Assembly (NCBI RefSeq): GCF_021462225.1
Contig: NC_061796.1
Location: 48,923,113 to 48,987,112, forward strand
From: Girardinichthys multiradiatus
Taxonomy: Eukaryota > Chordata > Actinopteri > Cyprinodontiformes > Goodeidae
DNA: 64,000 bases
Reading direction: 5' to 3'
The notes under the pieces were generated by a model that was not told where the DNA came from, made no database searches, and saw nothing but the letters and a program-made list of their open reading frames with translations. Numbering within the stretch: position 1 is the first letter of the stretch; every line of letters begins with the position of its first letter. Made by a program: the position numbers and the translations under genes. Positions 33,117 to 43,998 of this stretch are shown here, in pieces.

Positions 33117-33661
33117 TACACTCACCATCCACTTTATTAGGAACAAGCTGACAGGAGTGGCACCCGGTGTGGTCTTCTGCTGCTGTAGCCCATCCGCCTC
33201 AAGTTTCAACGTGTTGTTCAGAGATGCTCTTCTGCATGCCTTGGTTGTAACGAGTGGTTATTTGAGTTACTGTTGCCTTTCTATCAGCTGGAACCAGTCT
33301 GGCCATTATCCTCTGACCTCTGGCATCAACAAGGCATTTGCGCCACAGAACTGGATCACTGGATATTTTCTTTTTTTCAGACCATTCTCTGTAAACCCTA
33401 GAGATGGTAGTGCGTGAAAATCCCAGTAGATCAACAGTTTCTGAAATACTCAGACCACCCCATCTGGCACCAACAACCATGCTACGTTCAATGTCACTTA
33501 AATCACCTTTCTTCTCCGTTCTGATGCTCGGTTTGAACTGCAGCAGATCATCTTGACCATGTCTACATGCCTAAATGTATTGAGTTGCTGCCATGTGATT
33601 GGCTGATTAGAAATTAACGAGCAGTTGGACAGGTGGACCTAATAAAGTGGCCAGTGAGTGT
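33117..33661 (-). mobile_element. Deleted Tc1/mariner-like element with inverted terminal repeats
   Basis: The left end TACACTCACCATCCACTTTA matches the reverse complement of the right end TAAAGTGGCCAGTGAGTGTA with a few changes. The minus-strand frame 33480-33199 keeps the helix-turn-helix part of the transposase (GARWGGLSISETVDLLGFSR, TTISRVYREWSEK). The catalytic half is missing, so the element is non-autonomous. Confidence 0.8.
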
Positions 33662-35090
33662 ACTGGTCCTTTTCAAAATATTATCATATTGTGATAAAGT
33701 TCATTATTTTCCATAATGTAATGATGAAAATTTAACATTCATATATTTTAGATTCATTGCACACTAACTGAAATATTTCAGGTCTTTTATTGTCTTAATA
33801 CGGATAATTTTGGCATACAGCTCATGAAAACCCAAAATTCCTATCTCACAAAATTAGCATATCATTAAAAGGGTCTCTAAACGAGCTATGAACCTAATCA
33901 TCTGAATCAACGAGTTAACTCTAAACACCTGCAAAAGATTCCTGAGGCCTTTAAAACTCCCAGCCTGGTTCATCACTCAAAACCCCAATCATGGGTAAGA
34001 CTGCCGACCTGACTGCTGTCCAGAAGGCCACTATTGACACCCTCAAGCAAGAGGGTAAGACACAGAAAGACATATCTGAACGAATAGGCTGTTCCCAGAG
34101 TGCTGTATCAAGGCACCTCAGTGGGAAGTCTGTGGGAAGGAAAAAGTGTGGCAGAAAACGCTGCACAACGAGAAGAGGTGATCGGACCCTGAGGAAGATT
34201 GTGGAGAAGGGCCGATTCCAGACCTTGGGGGACCTGTGGAAGCAGTGGACTGAGTCTGGAGTAGAAACATCCAGAGCCACCGTGCACAGACGTGTGCAGG
34301 AAATGGGCTACAGGTGCCGCATTCCCCAGGTCAAGCCACTTTTGAACCAGAAACAGCGGCAGAAGCGCCTGACCAGGGCTACAGAGAAGCAGCACTGGAC
34401 TGTTGCTCAGTGGTCCTAAGTACTTTTTTCGGATGAAAGCAAATTCTGCATGTCATTCGGAAATCAAGGTGCCAGAGTCTGGAGGAAGACTGGGGAGAAG
34501 GAAATGCCAAAATGCCAGAAGTCCAGTGTCAAGTACCCACAGTCAGTGATGGTCTGGGGTGCCGTGTCAGCTGCTGGTGTTGGTCCACTGTGTTTTATCA
34601 AGGGCAGGGTCAATGCAGCTAGCTATCAGGAGATTTTGGAGCACTTCATGCTTCCATCTGCTGAAAAGCTTTATGGAGATGAAGATTTCATTTTTCAGCA
34701 CGACCTGGCACCTGCTCACAGTGCCAAAACCACTGGTAAATGGTTTACTGACCATGGTATCACTGTGCTCAATTGGCCTGCCAACTCTCCTGACCTGAAC
34801 CCCATAGAGAATCTGTGGGATATTGTGAAGAGAACGTTGAGAGACTCAAGACCCAACACTCTGGATGAGCTAAAGGCCGCTATCGAAGCATCCTGGGCCT
34901 CCATAAGATCTCAGCAGTGCCACAGGCTGATTGCCTCCATGCCACGCCGCATTGAAGCAGTCATTTCTGCCAAAGGATTCCCGACCAAGTATTGAGTGCA
35001 TAACTGTACATGATTATTTGAAGGTTGATGTTTTTTGTATTAAAAACACTTTTCTTTTATTGGTCGGATGAAATATGATAAGGTTTGTTG
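33662..35090 (+). mobile_element. Tc1-like transposon, nearly intact transposase, right end truncated
   Basis: The transposase frame runs 33991-34995. The N-terminal HTH includes DISERIGCSQSAVSRHL. The DDE catalytic residues are visible: SDESKFC (first D), FQHDLAPAHSA (second D) and NPIENLWD (E), with a Tc1 D-34-E spacing. The frame is continuous except for one TAA stop (34417-34419) where relatives have a sense codon. The left terminal region (33662-33860) is present, but the right end stops soon after TTTTATTGGTCGGATGAAAT (35057-35076), so the right inverted repeat is lost. Both defects make it immobile on its own. Confidence 0.85.
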
Positions 35091-35439
35091 AGATCTTCAG
35101 TTAGAGTCCACCTGCTGCTGGGCGGAAAGAGGTTGAGGGAGTTCTCCTGTGCTGTTACCATGTCATGGGGAGATCATGTCCAGGTGGGATATTGGTATGG
35201 ATGTAGTTCTCCACTGGGGTGAGGGGTCATCCCAACATAAAGCGGGCCTTCCTGATCAGTTGAAGCTCCAGTAGACCACACCAACCCGTCAATTCTTCTA
35301 ACAAATAAAATATTTCTCCTGCTGCCTCACCTGAAGCTGTTTAGACCCTCCTTATGTAAAAATAATAAACCTGTTCAAACTCACACCTTTGTCCCATCTT
35401 CGGATTCTGACTTTAAACTGGTTTCATAAGCCACAAGTT

Positions 35440-37020
35440 CAAAGAAAGCCTGGCAAAAGTATTCACACCCTGTTCCAACAAACCTGACAGACCAACACAA
35501 AGTTGTGTACAGCAATGAAGAGGACGGAAATGTATTCATTGTTTTACTTCTCTTATCATAATCTGAAAGTGCAGCAAACATTTATTTATTAAGCGTCAGT
35601 GAGTTTATAGAACCACCTCTGGTTGCAAGTCTAGCTCCTGGAGCACCGTTGGACATCAGCTTTCAGGTCCTGCCACGTATTCTTAGGTCTGGGCTTTGAC
35701 TAGGCTATTCTAACACATGAATCTGCTTTGATCTAAACCATCTGAATACCTCTAAACCCAAGGAGATGATCATGGACTATAACAGCATCAGCCTGTTACA
35801 AGTGATGGAGAGAACGTTGAGGTGGTTGAGTCCTATAAATATCTGGGAGTTCCCCAAGACAACAAATTGGACTGGTCCATACACACAAATGTGGCATATA
35901 AAAAGGACTGAGCAGGCTCTTATTTCTCAGAAAACTAAAATCATTTAATGTATGCATTCAGTTCCTCCTGTTGTTTGTTGGGAGAACAGCATCACTGTGG
36001 GATCAGAACAAGTTTGACAACCGTGTTTCCGGTGGCTGAGAAAGTGGACTCAGTTGGTGAGTTGATGGAAAAGAGGATGAGGTGTCTGATGCAGACCATC
36101 CTCAACGACACGAGACACCCTCTGCATGAGACTCAGAGAAGTAGCTGCAGTGACAGGGGTTCAGGAGATCCGTCATTCCTGCTGCAGTTACCATGTGCCC
36201 TTTATAAACATCACTAGTATGACTGATGCTGGGTTCTGGTTATATTTGTGTGTGGTTTGTGATTTCTGCGTGCTGCCGGACACACAAATCACAAAGTATC
36301 ATCATCATCATTATTATTACCTCATTGTATCTCTGGCCGAGTGTTTAGGGTAGTTGTCCTGCTGGAAGGCGAACCTCAATCCCAGTTCCACATTCTCTGC
36401 AGCCAGGATTGGCCTGGGTTTACCTCCATCTATCTTCCCCATTTCCTCTGACCAGCTTTCCCCTGTCCCCTCAGCATCATGCTGCCACCACCATTATGGG
36501 GATGTTGTGATCAGTGCAATGTATAGTGTTAGTCTTCCCCACAGTCTGATGAACAATGTATTGCAAGTAGATGAAAAAGTTGAGTTTTGGTCTCCGTTAA
36601 TCAGAGCACCTTCTTTGCTGCTTCTCCTACATGGACTTGGAGCAAACTGACACCAGGACTTCTTCTCGCTTGTCTTCCATAAAGGCCAGATTTGTGGAGT
36701 GTACTTGTGGACAGATTCTCCTACCTGAGCTGTGCAGCTCCCCTAATTAATGCTCCCCTTGGCCACCCTCTCAGGGCGGTGCGGGTCCACGTCTTGGTAG
36801 GTGTTCAGTTGGTCCATCCTCTCTCCATGTCCAGATGATGGATTGAACAGAGCTCTGGGAGATGTTCATGCTTGGGATGTTGTTGTGGAACTTAACCAGC
36901 TTAAACTGAACCAGAACTTTATTCTTTACCAGTCTGCTGTGGTCCTTGGTCTTCATGGTGCTGTTTGTTCTCTGATGTTCTCTGAAGAACCTCTGAGGAC
37001 TAAAAGCAATTGACTGCACT
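35440..37020. mobile_element. Fish DNA repeat split by a LINE fragment
   Basis: The flanks 35440-35750 (GGCAAAAGTATTCACACCC, CTTTGACTAGGCTATTCTAA) and 36330-37020 (TTTACCTCCATCTATCTTCC, ATCATGCTGCCACCACCAT) are parts of one well-spread fish repeat. The middle, 35766-36210, is a degraded LINE RT C-terminus (VEVVESYKYLGVPQDNKLDW, then GELMEKRMRCLMQTILNDTR) inserted in plus orientation. Confidence 0.6.
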
Positions 37021-37461
37021 GGATTTTAAGTTAGAAGTTTCAGATTAAAAGATGGCTGAAATTAAATTCATTCTCCATTTTATTGATTTTATTGGTAAAA
37101 AAAATGTTGAAATCCAAGATTTATTTTCCTTCCATGTCCTCTGCTGCTTCTTCCTGATTGGAACAGATTCAGAATGGATGTATTGATCCGGTGTGGAGCA
37201 TCTGGAGGTTGCCGGATTCAGTTTGTTCTGCTACCTGGTGGTTAGATGCTTCTCTATGGGTTCTATGTATTGGTTCTGTTAGGTTCTGTTCTGAATGTTC
37301 TGAATGCTGTGTCGCAGCAGCTGTTGTTTACAGTGAAGCTGCTTCTATTACAGTAGATCTGTTTCTATTCTCACTTTAATGACTCTGCTGTCATTTAACC
37401 CCCTCCCAGCTCCAGGTCCTCTTCAGTCCAGCTGCTGTCCATGCAGCCTTTCTGAGCTCTG

Positions 37462-37590
37462 ATTGGCTTACTGTCAGGGCTGACCAATCACAGTGCTCTG
37501 TTTTTGAACGCTGTGCATGTGCACACAGTGTGCACGTGCTGCCCAGTGTGGTGGTAACAGAACACTGACCCACACCCCTCGGGTATAAAG
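37462..37590 (+). promoter_or_regulatory. TXNIP core promoter: two CCAAT boxes, ChoRE-like E-box pair, TATA
   Basis: ATTGG (37462-37466) and CCAAT (37484-37488) are opposed NF-Y-type sites. CATGTG is at 37516-37521. CACGTG (37533-37538), spacer CTGCC and CAGTGT (37544-37549) form a double E-box with 5-nt spacing, the layout of carbohydrate response elements bound by ChREBP/MondoA-Mlx. TATAAAG (37584-37590) lies 134 bp before the ATG. The order matches what is known of the mammalian TXNIP promoter, so glucose-responsive control is a reasonable inference. Confidence 0.75.
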
Positions 37591-37723
37591 CAGAACTTCC
37601 TCATTGCCCTGCAGAACCATCCAGACTCTAACAAACTGTTCAGATTGGTCTGATTAATCTTCCTCCTGCTGTTACCTTCCACTTTAAGAAAACATCTTCA
37701 TCACTCTCCGTCCAGTCGGTATC

Positions 37724-40512
37724 ATGGTTCTGTCCTCAGCCAACAAGCCCAGGATGTTCCAGCTTCTCTTCTCTGACCCAACCCGAACTTTCTACAGCAG
37801 TGGGGACAAACTGTCTGGTTGGGTCCAGCTGGAGGCGGGCTCCCCTTGCAGGCTAACTGGCCTCAGGGTCACTGCCGCTGGGTGTGCTCGCGTAGAGAGC
37901 CGGAGTCGCAGACAGGAGGTGGAGTACCTGAAGTATGAGGAAGAGGTTCGGCTGGAAGAGGTTCTGAGCACAGGTGATGTGGTTGCTGCAGCTGGACCAC
38001 TGGGTCTGGTCCATCAGGACCTGCTGGGTCCACTGAAATATACTAAACCAGGTTAGATGAGGAGCTCCAGATCAGCAGTCAGAGTTTATCTGCGGTTTAG
38101 GTCAGTTAAAGTTAGTAAGCCTATGGGTCCCGTGTGATTTTGTTCTGGTCTCGATTTTGTTCTGGTCTCGATCCATGTGTGCTGAGTCATGGAGACAAGG
38201 TGTCAGTCTTCTAAACTTCACTGTCCCTCCGTGTCTCCTCATAACTTTCGTTGTCTCCTAGTGTTCCTCACTATCTTCTCATTCCTCTTGTCTCTCTGTG
38301 TCTCAGGCCCTGATGGCTGCTTCCTGCTTCCTGCTGGGAAATCCTTCAGCTTCCAGTTCGGCTTCGAGCTTCCTCCTTCAGGGTAAGTCTCTGATCCGTT
38401 CAGCTCATCTTTCAATTATTGATCACATCATTGACCCTGCTGGGTCCTGCTGGGTTCTGCCTGCAGGCGCCTAGTATCATCCTTCAAAGGGAAGTTTGGG
38501 TCTGTCCGGTATTACGTGAGGGCGGAGCTGCAGCGACCTTACCAGCATGCTTTGCAGTGCGAGCGGGAGTTTGAAGTAGAAGAGCCGCTGGATGTAAACC
38601 AACCCGACCTGCTGGTATGAACCGCAGTAACCGATCAGAACCAATAGCAAGCGATGTCACACCGCTCACTGGGAACACATCAGCATCAGCACCATCAGCT
38701 TCTAACATAATAAGAAACAGATGAAAGTTTGATCATGAATCACAGGAAAGTATAAAATCTTTAAACTGTTGAGAGAGTCCAAGAATCAGGACAAAGTTAT
38801 TTCCTGTTTCCATGATCCATGAGCTGAAAGCATCATCAGAATCCAAAATCAGGAAACATTTTCATAACCTCTGATCAGTTTGTATTTTCACATTCAGATT
38901 TAGGAATCAGAGAGCAGAAGCAACAACCGAAAGCTAAGAATCCTGCGCCTGGTTCCAAAACATTGATACCATGATTCTGGTCAATGATTTTCTACCAACG
39001 TGAATCAACACACAAAGCTCTAAGTAAAGTTCTGAGTAAAGCAGAAACTCAACAGGTCTAACAGAGCTGTAACACCCGAGACCTGGACACAATAAAGAGA
39101 AGTAAAGGATCTTGATCCTGATCCTTATCCTACTCCTCCAGGCTCCCGCTGCAGCCTCCAAACAGAAGAAGGTCACCTGCATGTTCATCCCTGACGGCCA
39201 AGTATCCATCACAGCTCAGATCGACAGGAAGGGGTTCTGCGAGGGTGAAGACATCAACATCAATGCTAAGTTCGAGAACTCCTGCTCCCGAATTGTGGTG
39301 CCAAAGGCCGCCATCATCGCCAAACACTCGTACATCATCAACAGCCACACCAAGGTGAGCGCTCACCGTGTTTGAACCTACTGTCCATTCAGGGCCCGCC
39401 TGCTGGTTTCAACTCTGGGTTCCTCTACAGGTTCTGCGTCAGAAACTGACGGCGGTTCGAGGAAACCCTATCATCTCGGGCATGTGTGACATGTGGCAAG
39501 GGAGGACCATCAGAGTCCCTAAACTGAGGCCCACACTGCTCGGCTGTGACATCATCAAGGTGGACTACACCCTCATGGTGAGTCATCTGTGATGTTATCA
39601 TGAGAAATGGTGCCATAGGAGGTATTTAAAACTGTAGCTTTTAGTTTTTGATTAAAGAAACTGATTACTTTCCTGAAAGAGTCTAAATGTGAACAGAAAT
39701 CAGACCATCTGGAGTTAGTTAAAGGTGCTCATTAGGGCTCCACGCTGGGACTCTATCAGGGTTTGTTTTTATGAACAAGCTGAGGAAGAAGTCCAGCTTA
39801 ACTGAACATTTATGCAGATGAAATATCTGTTTGTTCAAATTCTGAATGGCCAAATAAACCTGAAGACTAAAACAGTAACAGGCCACATAGTGAGATTGAG
39901 GCTAAACAATAACCCGATGAAGATCCCTCACGAAGACCCCAGCTGCTGATGGGGTTCCATCGTCTGAAGTTAGATAAAACTTCAAACAGTAGAACATTAA
40001 AATAACATCTACCTTACTCCCTCCTTCAGATCTACCTGCACATTCCTGGCAGTGAGAAGCTGATCCTGGAACTGCCTCTGGTCATTGGAACTACCCAGTT
40101 CAGTGGGGTCGGCAGCAGAACCAGCAGCATGAGCAGCCAGGCCTCTAGCAGCTGGGCCTCCATCCCCTCACCCCCCCCCAGCTACAGCAACATCCACAGG
40201 GACTTGAGGGTGAATGGCCTCTGCACGCCGCTGCTCCATGATTACGACGGTGCTGAGGATGATGATGATGATGACGGAGGGCTCTTTATGAGAGTTCCTG
40301 AAGGGTGCTACCCTCCTCCCCCTGCCTACAGCAAGGTGAGACAGCCCAACCAGCCCTACAGCTTGGTTCACTCTGTCGGATGGTGAACATTCAGAGGAAC
40401 ATCATGAGGTTCAGGTTCAGTTGCGATGATGATTGTCTGATCGATGACCTTCTGTGGTCTTCAGGTTGATCAAGAACCCATTGACCCTCGACAGGCTGTT
40501 CCAGTCTTTTGA
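37724..40512 (+). CDS. txnip: TXNIP, thioredoxin-interacting alpha-arrestin (7 coding exons)
   Basis: Exons: 37724-38051, 38307-38382, 38467-38614, 39142-39354, 39431-39577, 40030-40335, 40465-40512. The total is 1266 nt, 421 aa plus stop. The arrestin-N part includes FYSSGDKLSGWVQLEAG and the arrestin-C part CMFIPDGQVSITAQIDRKGF and SCSRIVVPKAAI. Cys274 (SGMCDMW) corresponds to the human thioredoxin-reactive Cys247. The tail has two PPxY motifs for NEDD4-type ubiquitin ligases (PPSY 353-356, PPAY 401-404), a dileucine in TPLL (370-373) and SRTSSMSS, like the human AMPK-site region. Known role: inhibits thioredoxin and promotes GLUT1/GLUT4 endocytosis. The last exon (VDQEPIDPRQAVPVF) is chosen because human TXNIP also has EVDP after the second PPxY. 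Reading through the last intron would give a different 17-residue tail ending at 40386. POLR3GL follows tail to tail, as in human. Confidence 0.93.
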
Positions 40513-40690
40513 GCAAAGAAAGAAGGAGGTCACTGTCCCTTTAAGACTGTAGAAGATCCCTTCCTGCTGCCATGAGGGGGCAGACAATGGGTGTGGAGGT
40601 ACGTTCATCACACGTCCAGTCAAAGACCCAAACTGGCCCATCAGATTTCCACCAGTCACACCAGCTCGCTTTTATACTGGCATCTTTTAT

Positions 40691-41372
40691 ATGACTCGGC
40701 TTTTAATGACGATGACTTGGCTATTTATGATGACTTGGCCGTTTATAAGGATGACTCGGCTGTTTTTAAGGAGGACTCGGCCGTTTTTAAGGATGACTCG
40801 GCCGTTTTTAAGGAGGACTCGGCTGTTTTTAAGGATGACTCGGCCGTTTTTAAGGAGGACTCGGCTGTTTTTAAGGAGGACTCGGCTGTTTTTAAGGAGG
40901 ACTCGGCTGTTTTTAAGGAGGACTCGGCTGTTTTTAAGGATGACTCGGCCGTTTTTAAGGAGGACTCGGTTGTTTTTAAGGAGGACTCGGCTGTTTTTAA
41001 GGATGACTCGGCCGTTTTTAAGGAGGACTCGGCTGTTTTTAAGGAGGACTCGGCTGTTTTTAAGGATGACTCGGCTGTTTTGAAGGAGGACTCGGCTGTT
41101 TTTAAGGAGGACTCGGCTGTTTTGAAGGAGGACTCGGCTGTTTTTAAGGAGGACTCGGCTGTTTTTAAGGATGACTCGGCTGTTTTTAAGGAGGACTCGG
41201 CTGTTTTTAAGGAGGACTCGGCTGTTTTTAAGGATGACTCGGCCGTTTTTAAGGAGGACTCGGCTGTTTTTAAGGAGGACTCGGCTGTTTTTAAGGAGGA
41301 CTCGGCTGTTTTTAAGGAGGACTCGGCTGTTTTTAAGGAGGACTCGGCTGTTTTTAAGGAGGACTCGGCTTA
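40691..41372 (+). repeat. 21-bp minisatellite, about 32 copies, in the probable TXNIP 3' UTR
   Basis: The unit core is GGAGGACTCGGCTGTTTTTA with GGATGACTCGG and GGCCG variants. The first three or four units (40691-40755) are divergent; later ones are nearly identical. Since 21 is a multiple of 3, it is open in more than one frame (one reads FKEDSAV repeatedly). It starts 179 bp after the TXNIP stop, before the next AATAAA at 41519. Confidence 0.95.
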
Positions 41373-41518
41373 TGTAACTATGTTAATGTTCATTAAATGT
41401 TTTTGTTGTGAAAATTGTTTTGTAAATACGTGGAATTTTTACTACAGTAACAGGAAGTCGTTTATATTTCATGTATATTTAGTAAATTAACAGATTTTTT
41501 TCATTTTTGTATACCTTT

Positions 41519-41524
41519 AATAAA
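41519..41524 (+). terminator. Likely TXNIP poly(A) signal AATAAA
   Basis: This is the first AATAAA after the stop at 40512 that I found. If used, the 3' UTR is about 1.0 kb and includes the whole 21-bp array. Confidence 0.55.
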
Positions 41525-41589
41525 CTTTTTCACAACTTATGAACATATTTCATTCTCTGAATCTTTATTGTTCACGCTGATGCTGTTTA

Positions 41590-42100
41590 CAGAGCCTTGC
41601 ATAAGTATTCACACCCCCAGCCACAAACGTCAGGCTATTTTATTTAGATTTGATGTTCCAGACCAAAACAAAAATACATTTGAACACATTTTATAAATAT
41701 GTGAACACCTGTCTGCTGTTCCTTGGTCTTCGTGATCCAGGATGTTCTTTAATGTTCTCCAACAAACCTCTGAGGCCAGAAACATCAGAACATCTGCAGT
41801 TAGACTCAATCAGCTGGACGTGGAGACTTCTAAAGGCAAGTTGCTGTATTTTATTTTAGGGTATCAGAGTAAAGGGGGTTGAACATAAATGCAAATATTA
41901 ATTCATAATTATTTACTACTACTTATAGATCAATTACATTAAAACACATGGAAACAATTTAATGAATTACCGTATTTTAAAGCATTTCTTTCTAGATCCC
42001 TCCATGCTGCACCTCTTCTGGTTTAATGAGTGAATGAAGAGCCTTGAGACGACATGTGTTGTGAATTGGTGCTATATAAATAAACTGAATTTAATTTAAT
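41590..42100 (+). repeat. Fish DNA repeat fragment and L2 tail
   Basis: Bases 41590-41900 share words with 35440 and 36940-37000 (AAGTATTCACACCC, CCTTGGTCTTC, GATGTTCTTTAATGTTCTCC). Bases 42040-42095 are an L2 tail (GACGACATGTGTTGTGAATT). Neither is coding. Confidence 0.55.
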
Positions 42101-42109
42101 GAGAACATG

Positions 42110-43860
42110 TAAACATTTGGCTCTCATGTGGTTTTAGTTTCTTTCCAGGTTTCATTGAATTTTTGTCCACTTTTTTTAAATGTCTTCACGTCTTTATGTT
42201 TGCGATCATAAAAAGAAGAAAAGGAACATCTCCATCCTCTCTATGGCTCTGAAGCCGAAACACTGGTTCCTGTTTCCAGAATCATCAAAACCAGAGCTTC
42301 TCAAAAACCATCAGACCCCAACATCACTAAGCAGAAGCCAAGAGCTGGTCTTCCCTTCAAAATAAAACACCTCCTGCCTCCTTCGCAATAAAAGTGTTTC
42401 CTAGGTCAGTGAACTGCAGCTGACCTACACTGAGATATCAGATTTGGTTTGGACACGAGGACTGCAGGACATATTTAGAAGATAGCTCTGCCGGGACGCT
42501 GCCGAGCTCCACAGCTGTTGCCCTGTCTCAGTTTCATCTTCTCAGAAAGCTACTGAACAGAACCAGAACAACTTTCTGAGAAACAGAAGCAGAAAAGGAA
42601 AAAGTCACAGTTTAAGAAGCAGAACAGCAGCAGGGTTGGACGAAGGGACTGAAATTCAAGTTTCAGTTCTGGTTCCACATCTGAGTTCTGCAGAGGGTCT
42701 GATACAGGCTGGTAAACCTGGAGTTAAACTGGCAGCGAAGCTACAGCACTGTTCTGACCCTGTTTGCCTGTGTGTATGTGTAATCGGACCTGCTGTTTAC
42801 GGCCTCTGCAGCTGCTCTCAGAATCTGCAACACAACAACAGTACAAACAACCAGACAAAACACTGACAGAACCACTGAGAGAACCAGCGGGTTAACTGGG
42901 TTGTTGAATGTGGAGCAGGAGCCACGGAGCGGTTCTGTTTTAACCGGGTTTACTGGGTTGTTTAAGATGTTTTTGTTGCTTTATTTTTGTTGTTTTCTGA
43001 AGGTAAGCACACAGGAAGTGGGTCACAGAGAGGAGGAAAACATGCAGCATAGGTCTCTGGGTTGGGCCGCTGAGCAGGGACAGCTGAGGACTAAGTCCTC
43101 TGTATATGGGTTGTGGCGCTATACCACTACTCCATGTTCCGAACCTTGCCTGGGTTTACTAGGTTTTCATGTTCTGCCTGCACATTCACACTCTCACCTT
43201 GCTGCTGACCCAGCACCCAGAAGCCCCTCCCCTATCACCCTTCTTTGTGCACAGTACTCTCACTCTCATTGGCTGAGAGCCTCCTAGGTAGCATGTGATT
43301 GGCTAAAGACCATTTCTTTAGAGACAGCTGGAGCATCTGAGTCAGCAGCTCAGATTTCCATTTCTGTTTCTGCAGACAAAAATCAGGGCAACGTTTTGTA
43401 TCCGAGGTCTTAATGTAGCAGCAGCCAATCACAGATGCACAACCAATTCCAGAGCGCATGAAGTGGGCCTGCAGAGGAGTCTGAACTGCCTGTACAGAAC
43501 TGGGTTCCATGAGACCAAGCATCTAGAGCCAGGTGAATGTAATTCCTCTGCTGTCAGTACAACTGATCCAGATCATCAGGAGGAACCGGTAGTCGTTTAA
43601 AAATATTACTGAATGATTTCTGTAAGTGTGAATGGTTTAATTAGTCGGCAGCTGATTGTTGTGGTCGTGGTCAGTTCTACGTCAGTTACCTCCACCTGGT
43701 TTCCACCTCAGAACCCAAAGAGCTGAAAAGCTCCTTTATGTCAGTAGGCTCTGGGTCACAGTACCGGACAGAGTAATAAGAGTACTGCAGAGTAAACTCA
43801 CATTATTGTACACTGCGATCTCTTCAGTGGGTTTCTGAGTCAGAACCACACCAAACATCA
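42110..43860. other. Intergenic stretch between TXNIP and POLR3GL; no gene seen
   Basis: Several short frames exist, but none shows a family motif or splice support. Two ATTGG boxes lie at about 43268 and 43299. Confidence 0.4.
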
Positions 43861-43866
43861 CATTTG

Positions 43867-43872
43867 TTTATT
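43867..43872 (-). terminator. POLR3GL poly(A) signal (minus)
   Basis: TTTATT on the plus strand reads AATAAA on the minus strand, about 130 nt past the POLR3GL stop. Confidence 0.6.
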
Positions 43873-43998
43873 TTTCCAACAGAAGAAAACTAAATAATAA
43901 AAACAATGCTCGTACAAAACATTAAGAACACTCGGATAAAACTCTTTATAATCAGCAGTCGAGTCATAACCAGAACCATGGCCCAGAGAAGCATTGTT

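Noticed and set aside
36354..36650. 98-codon frame with hydrophobic stretches
   Set aside because: It lies in a repeat found widely in fish genomes and shows no splice or family support.
40591..41490. 299-codon frame made of FKEDSAV repeats
   Set aside because: It follows from the 21-bp array. The frame has no conserved ends and another frame is also open; it lies after the TXNIP stop.
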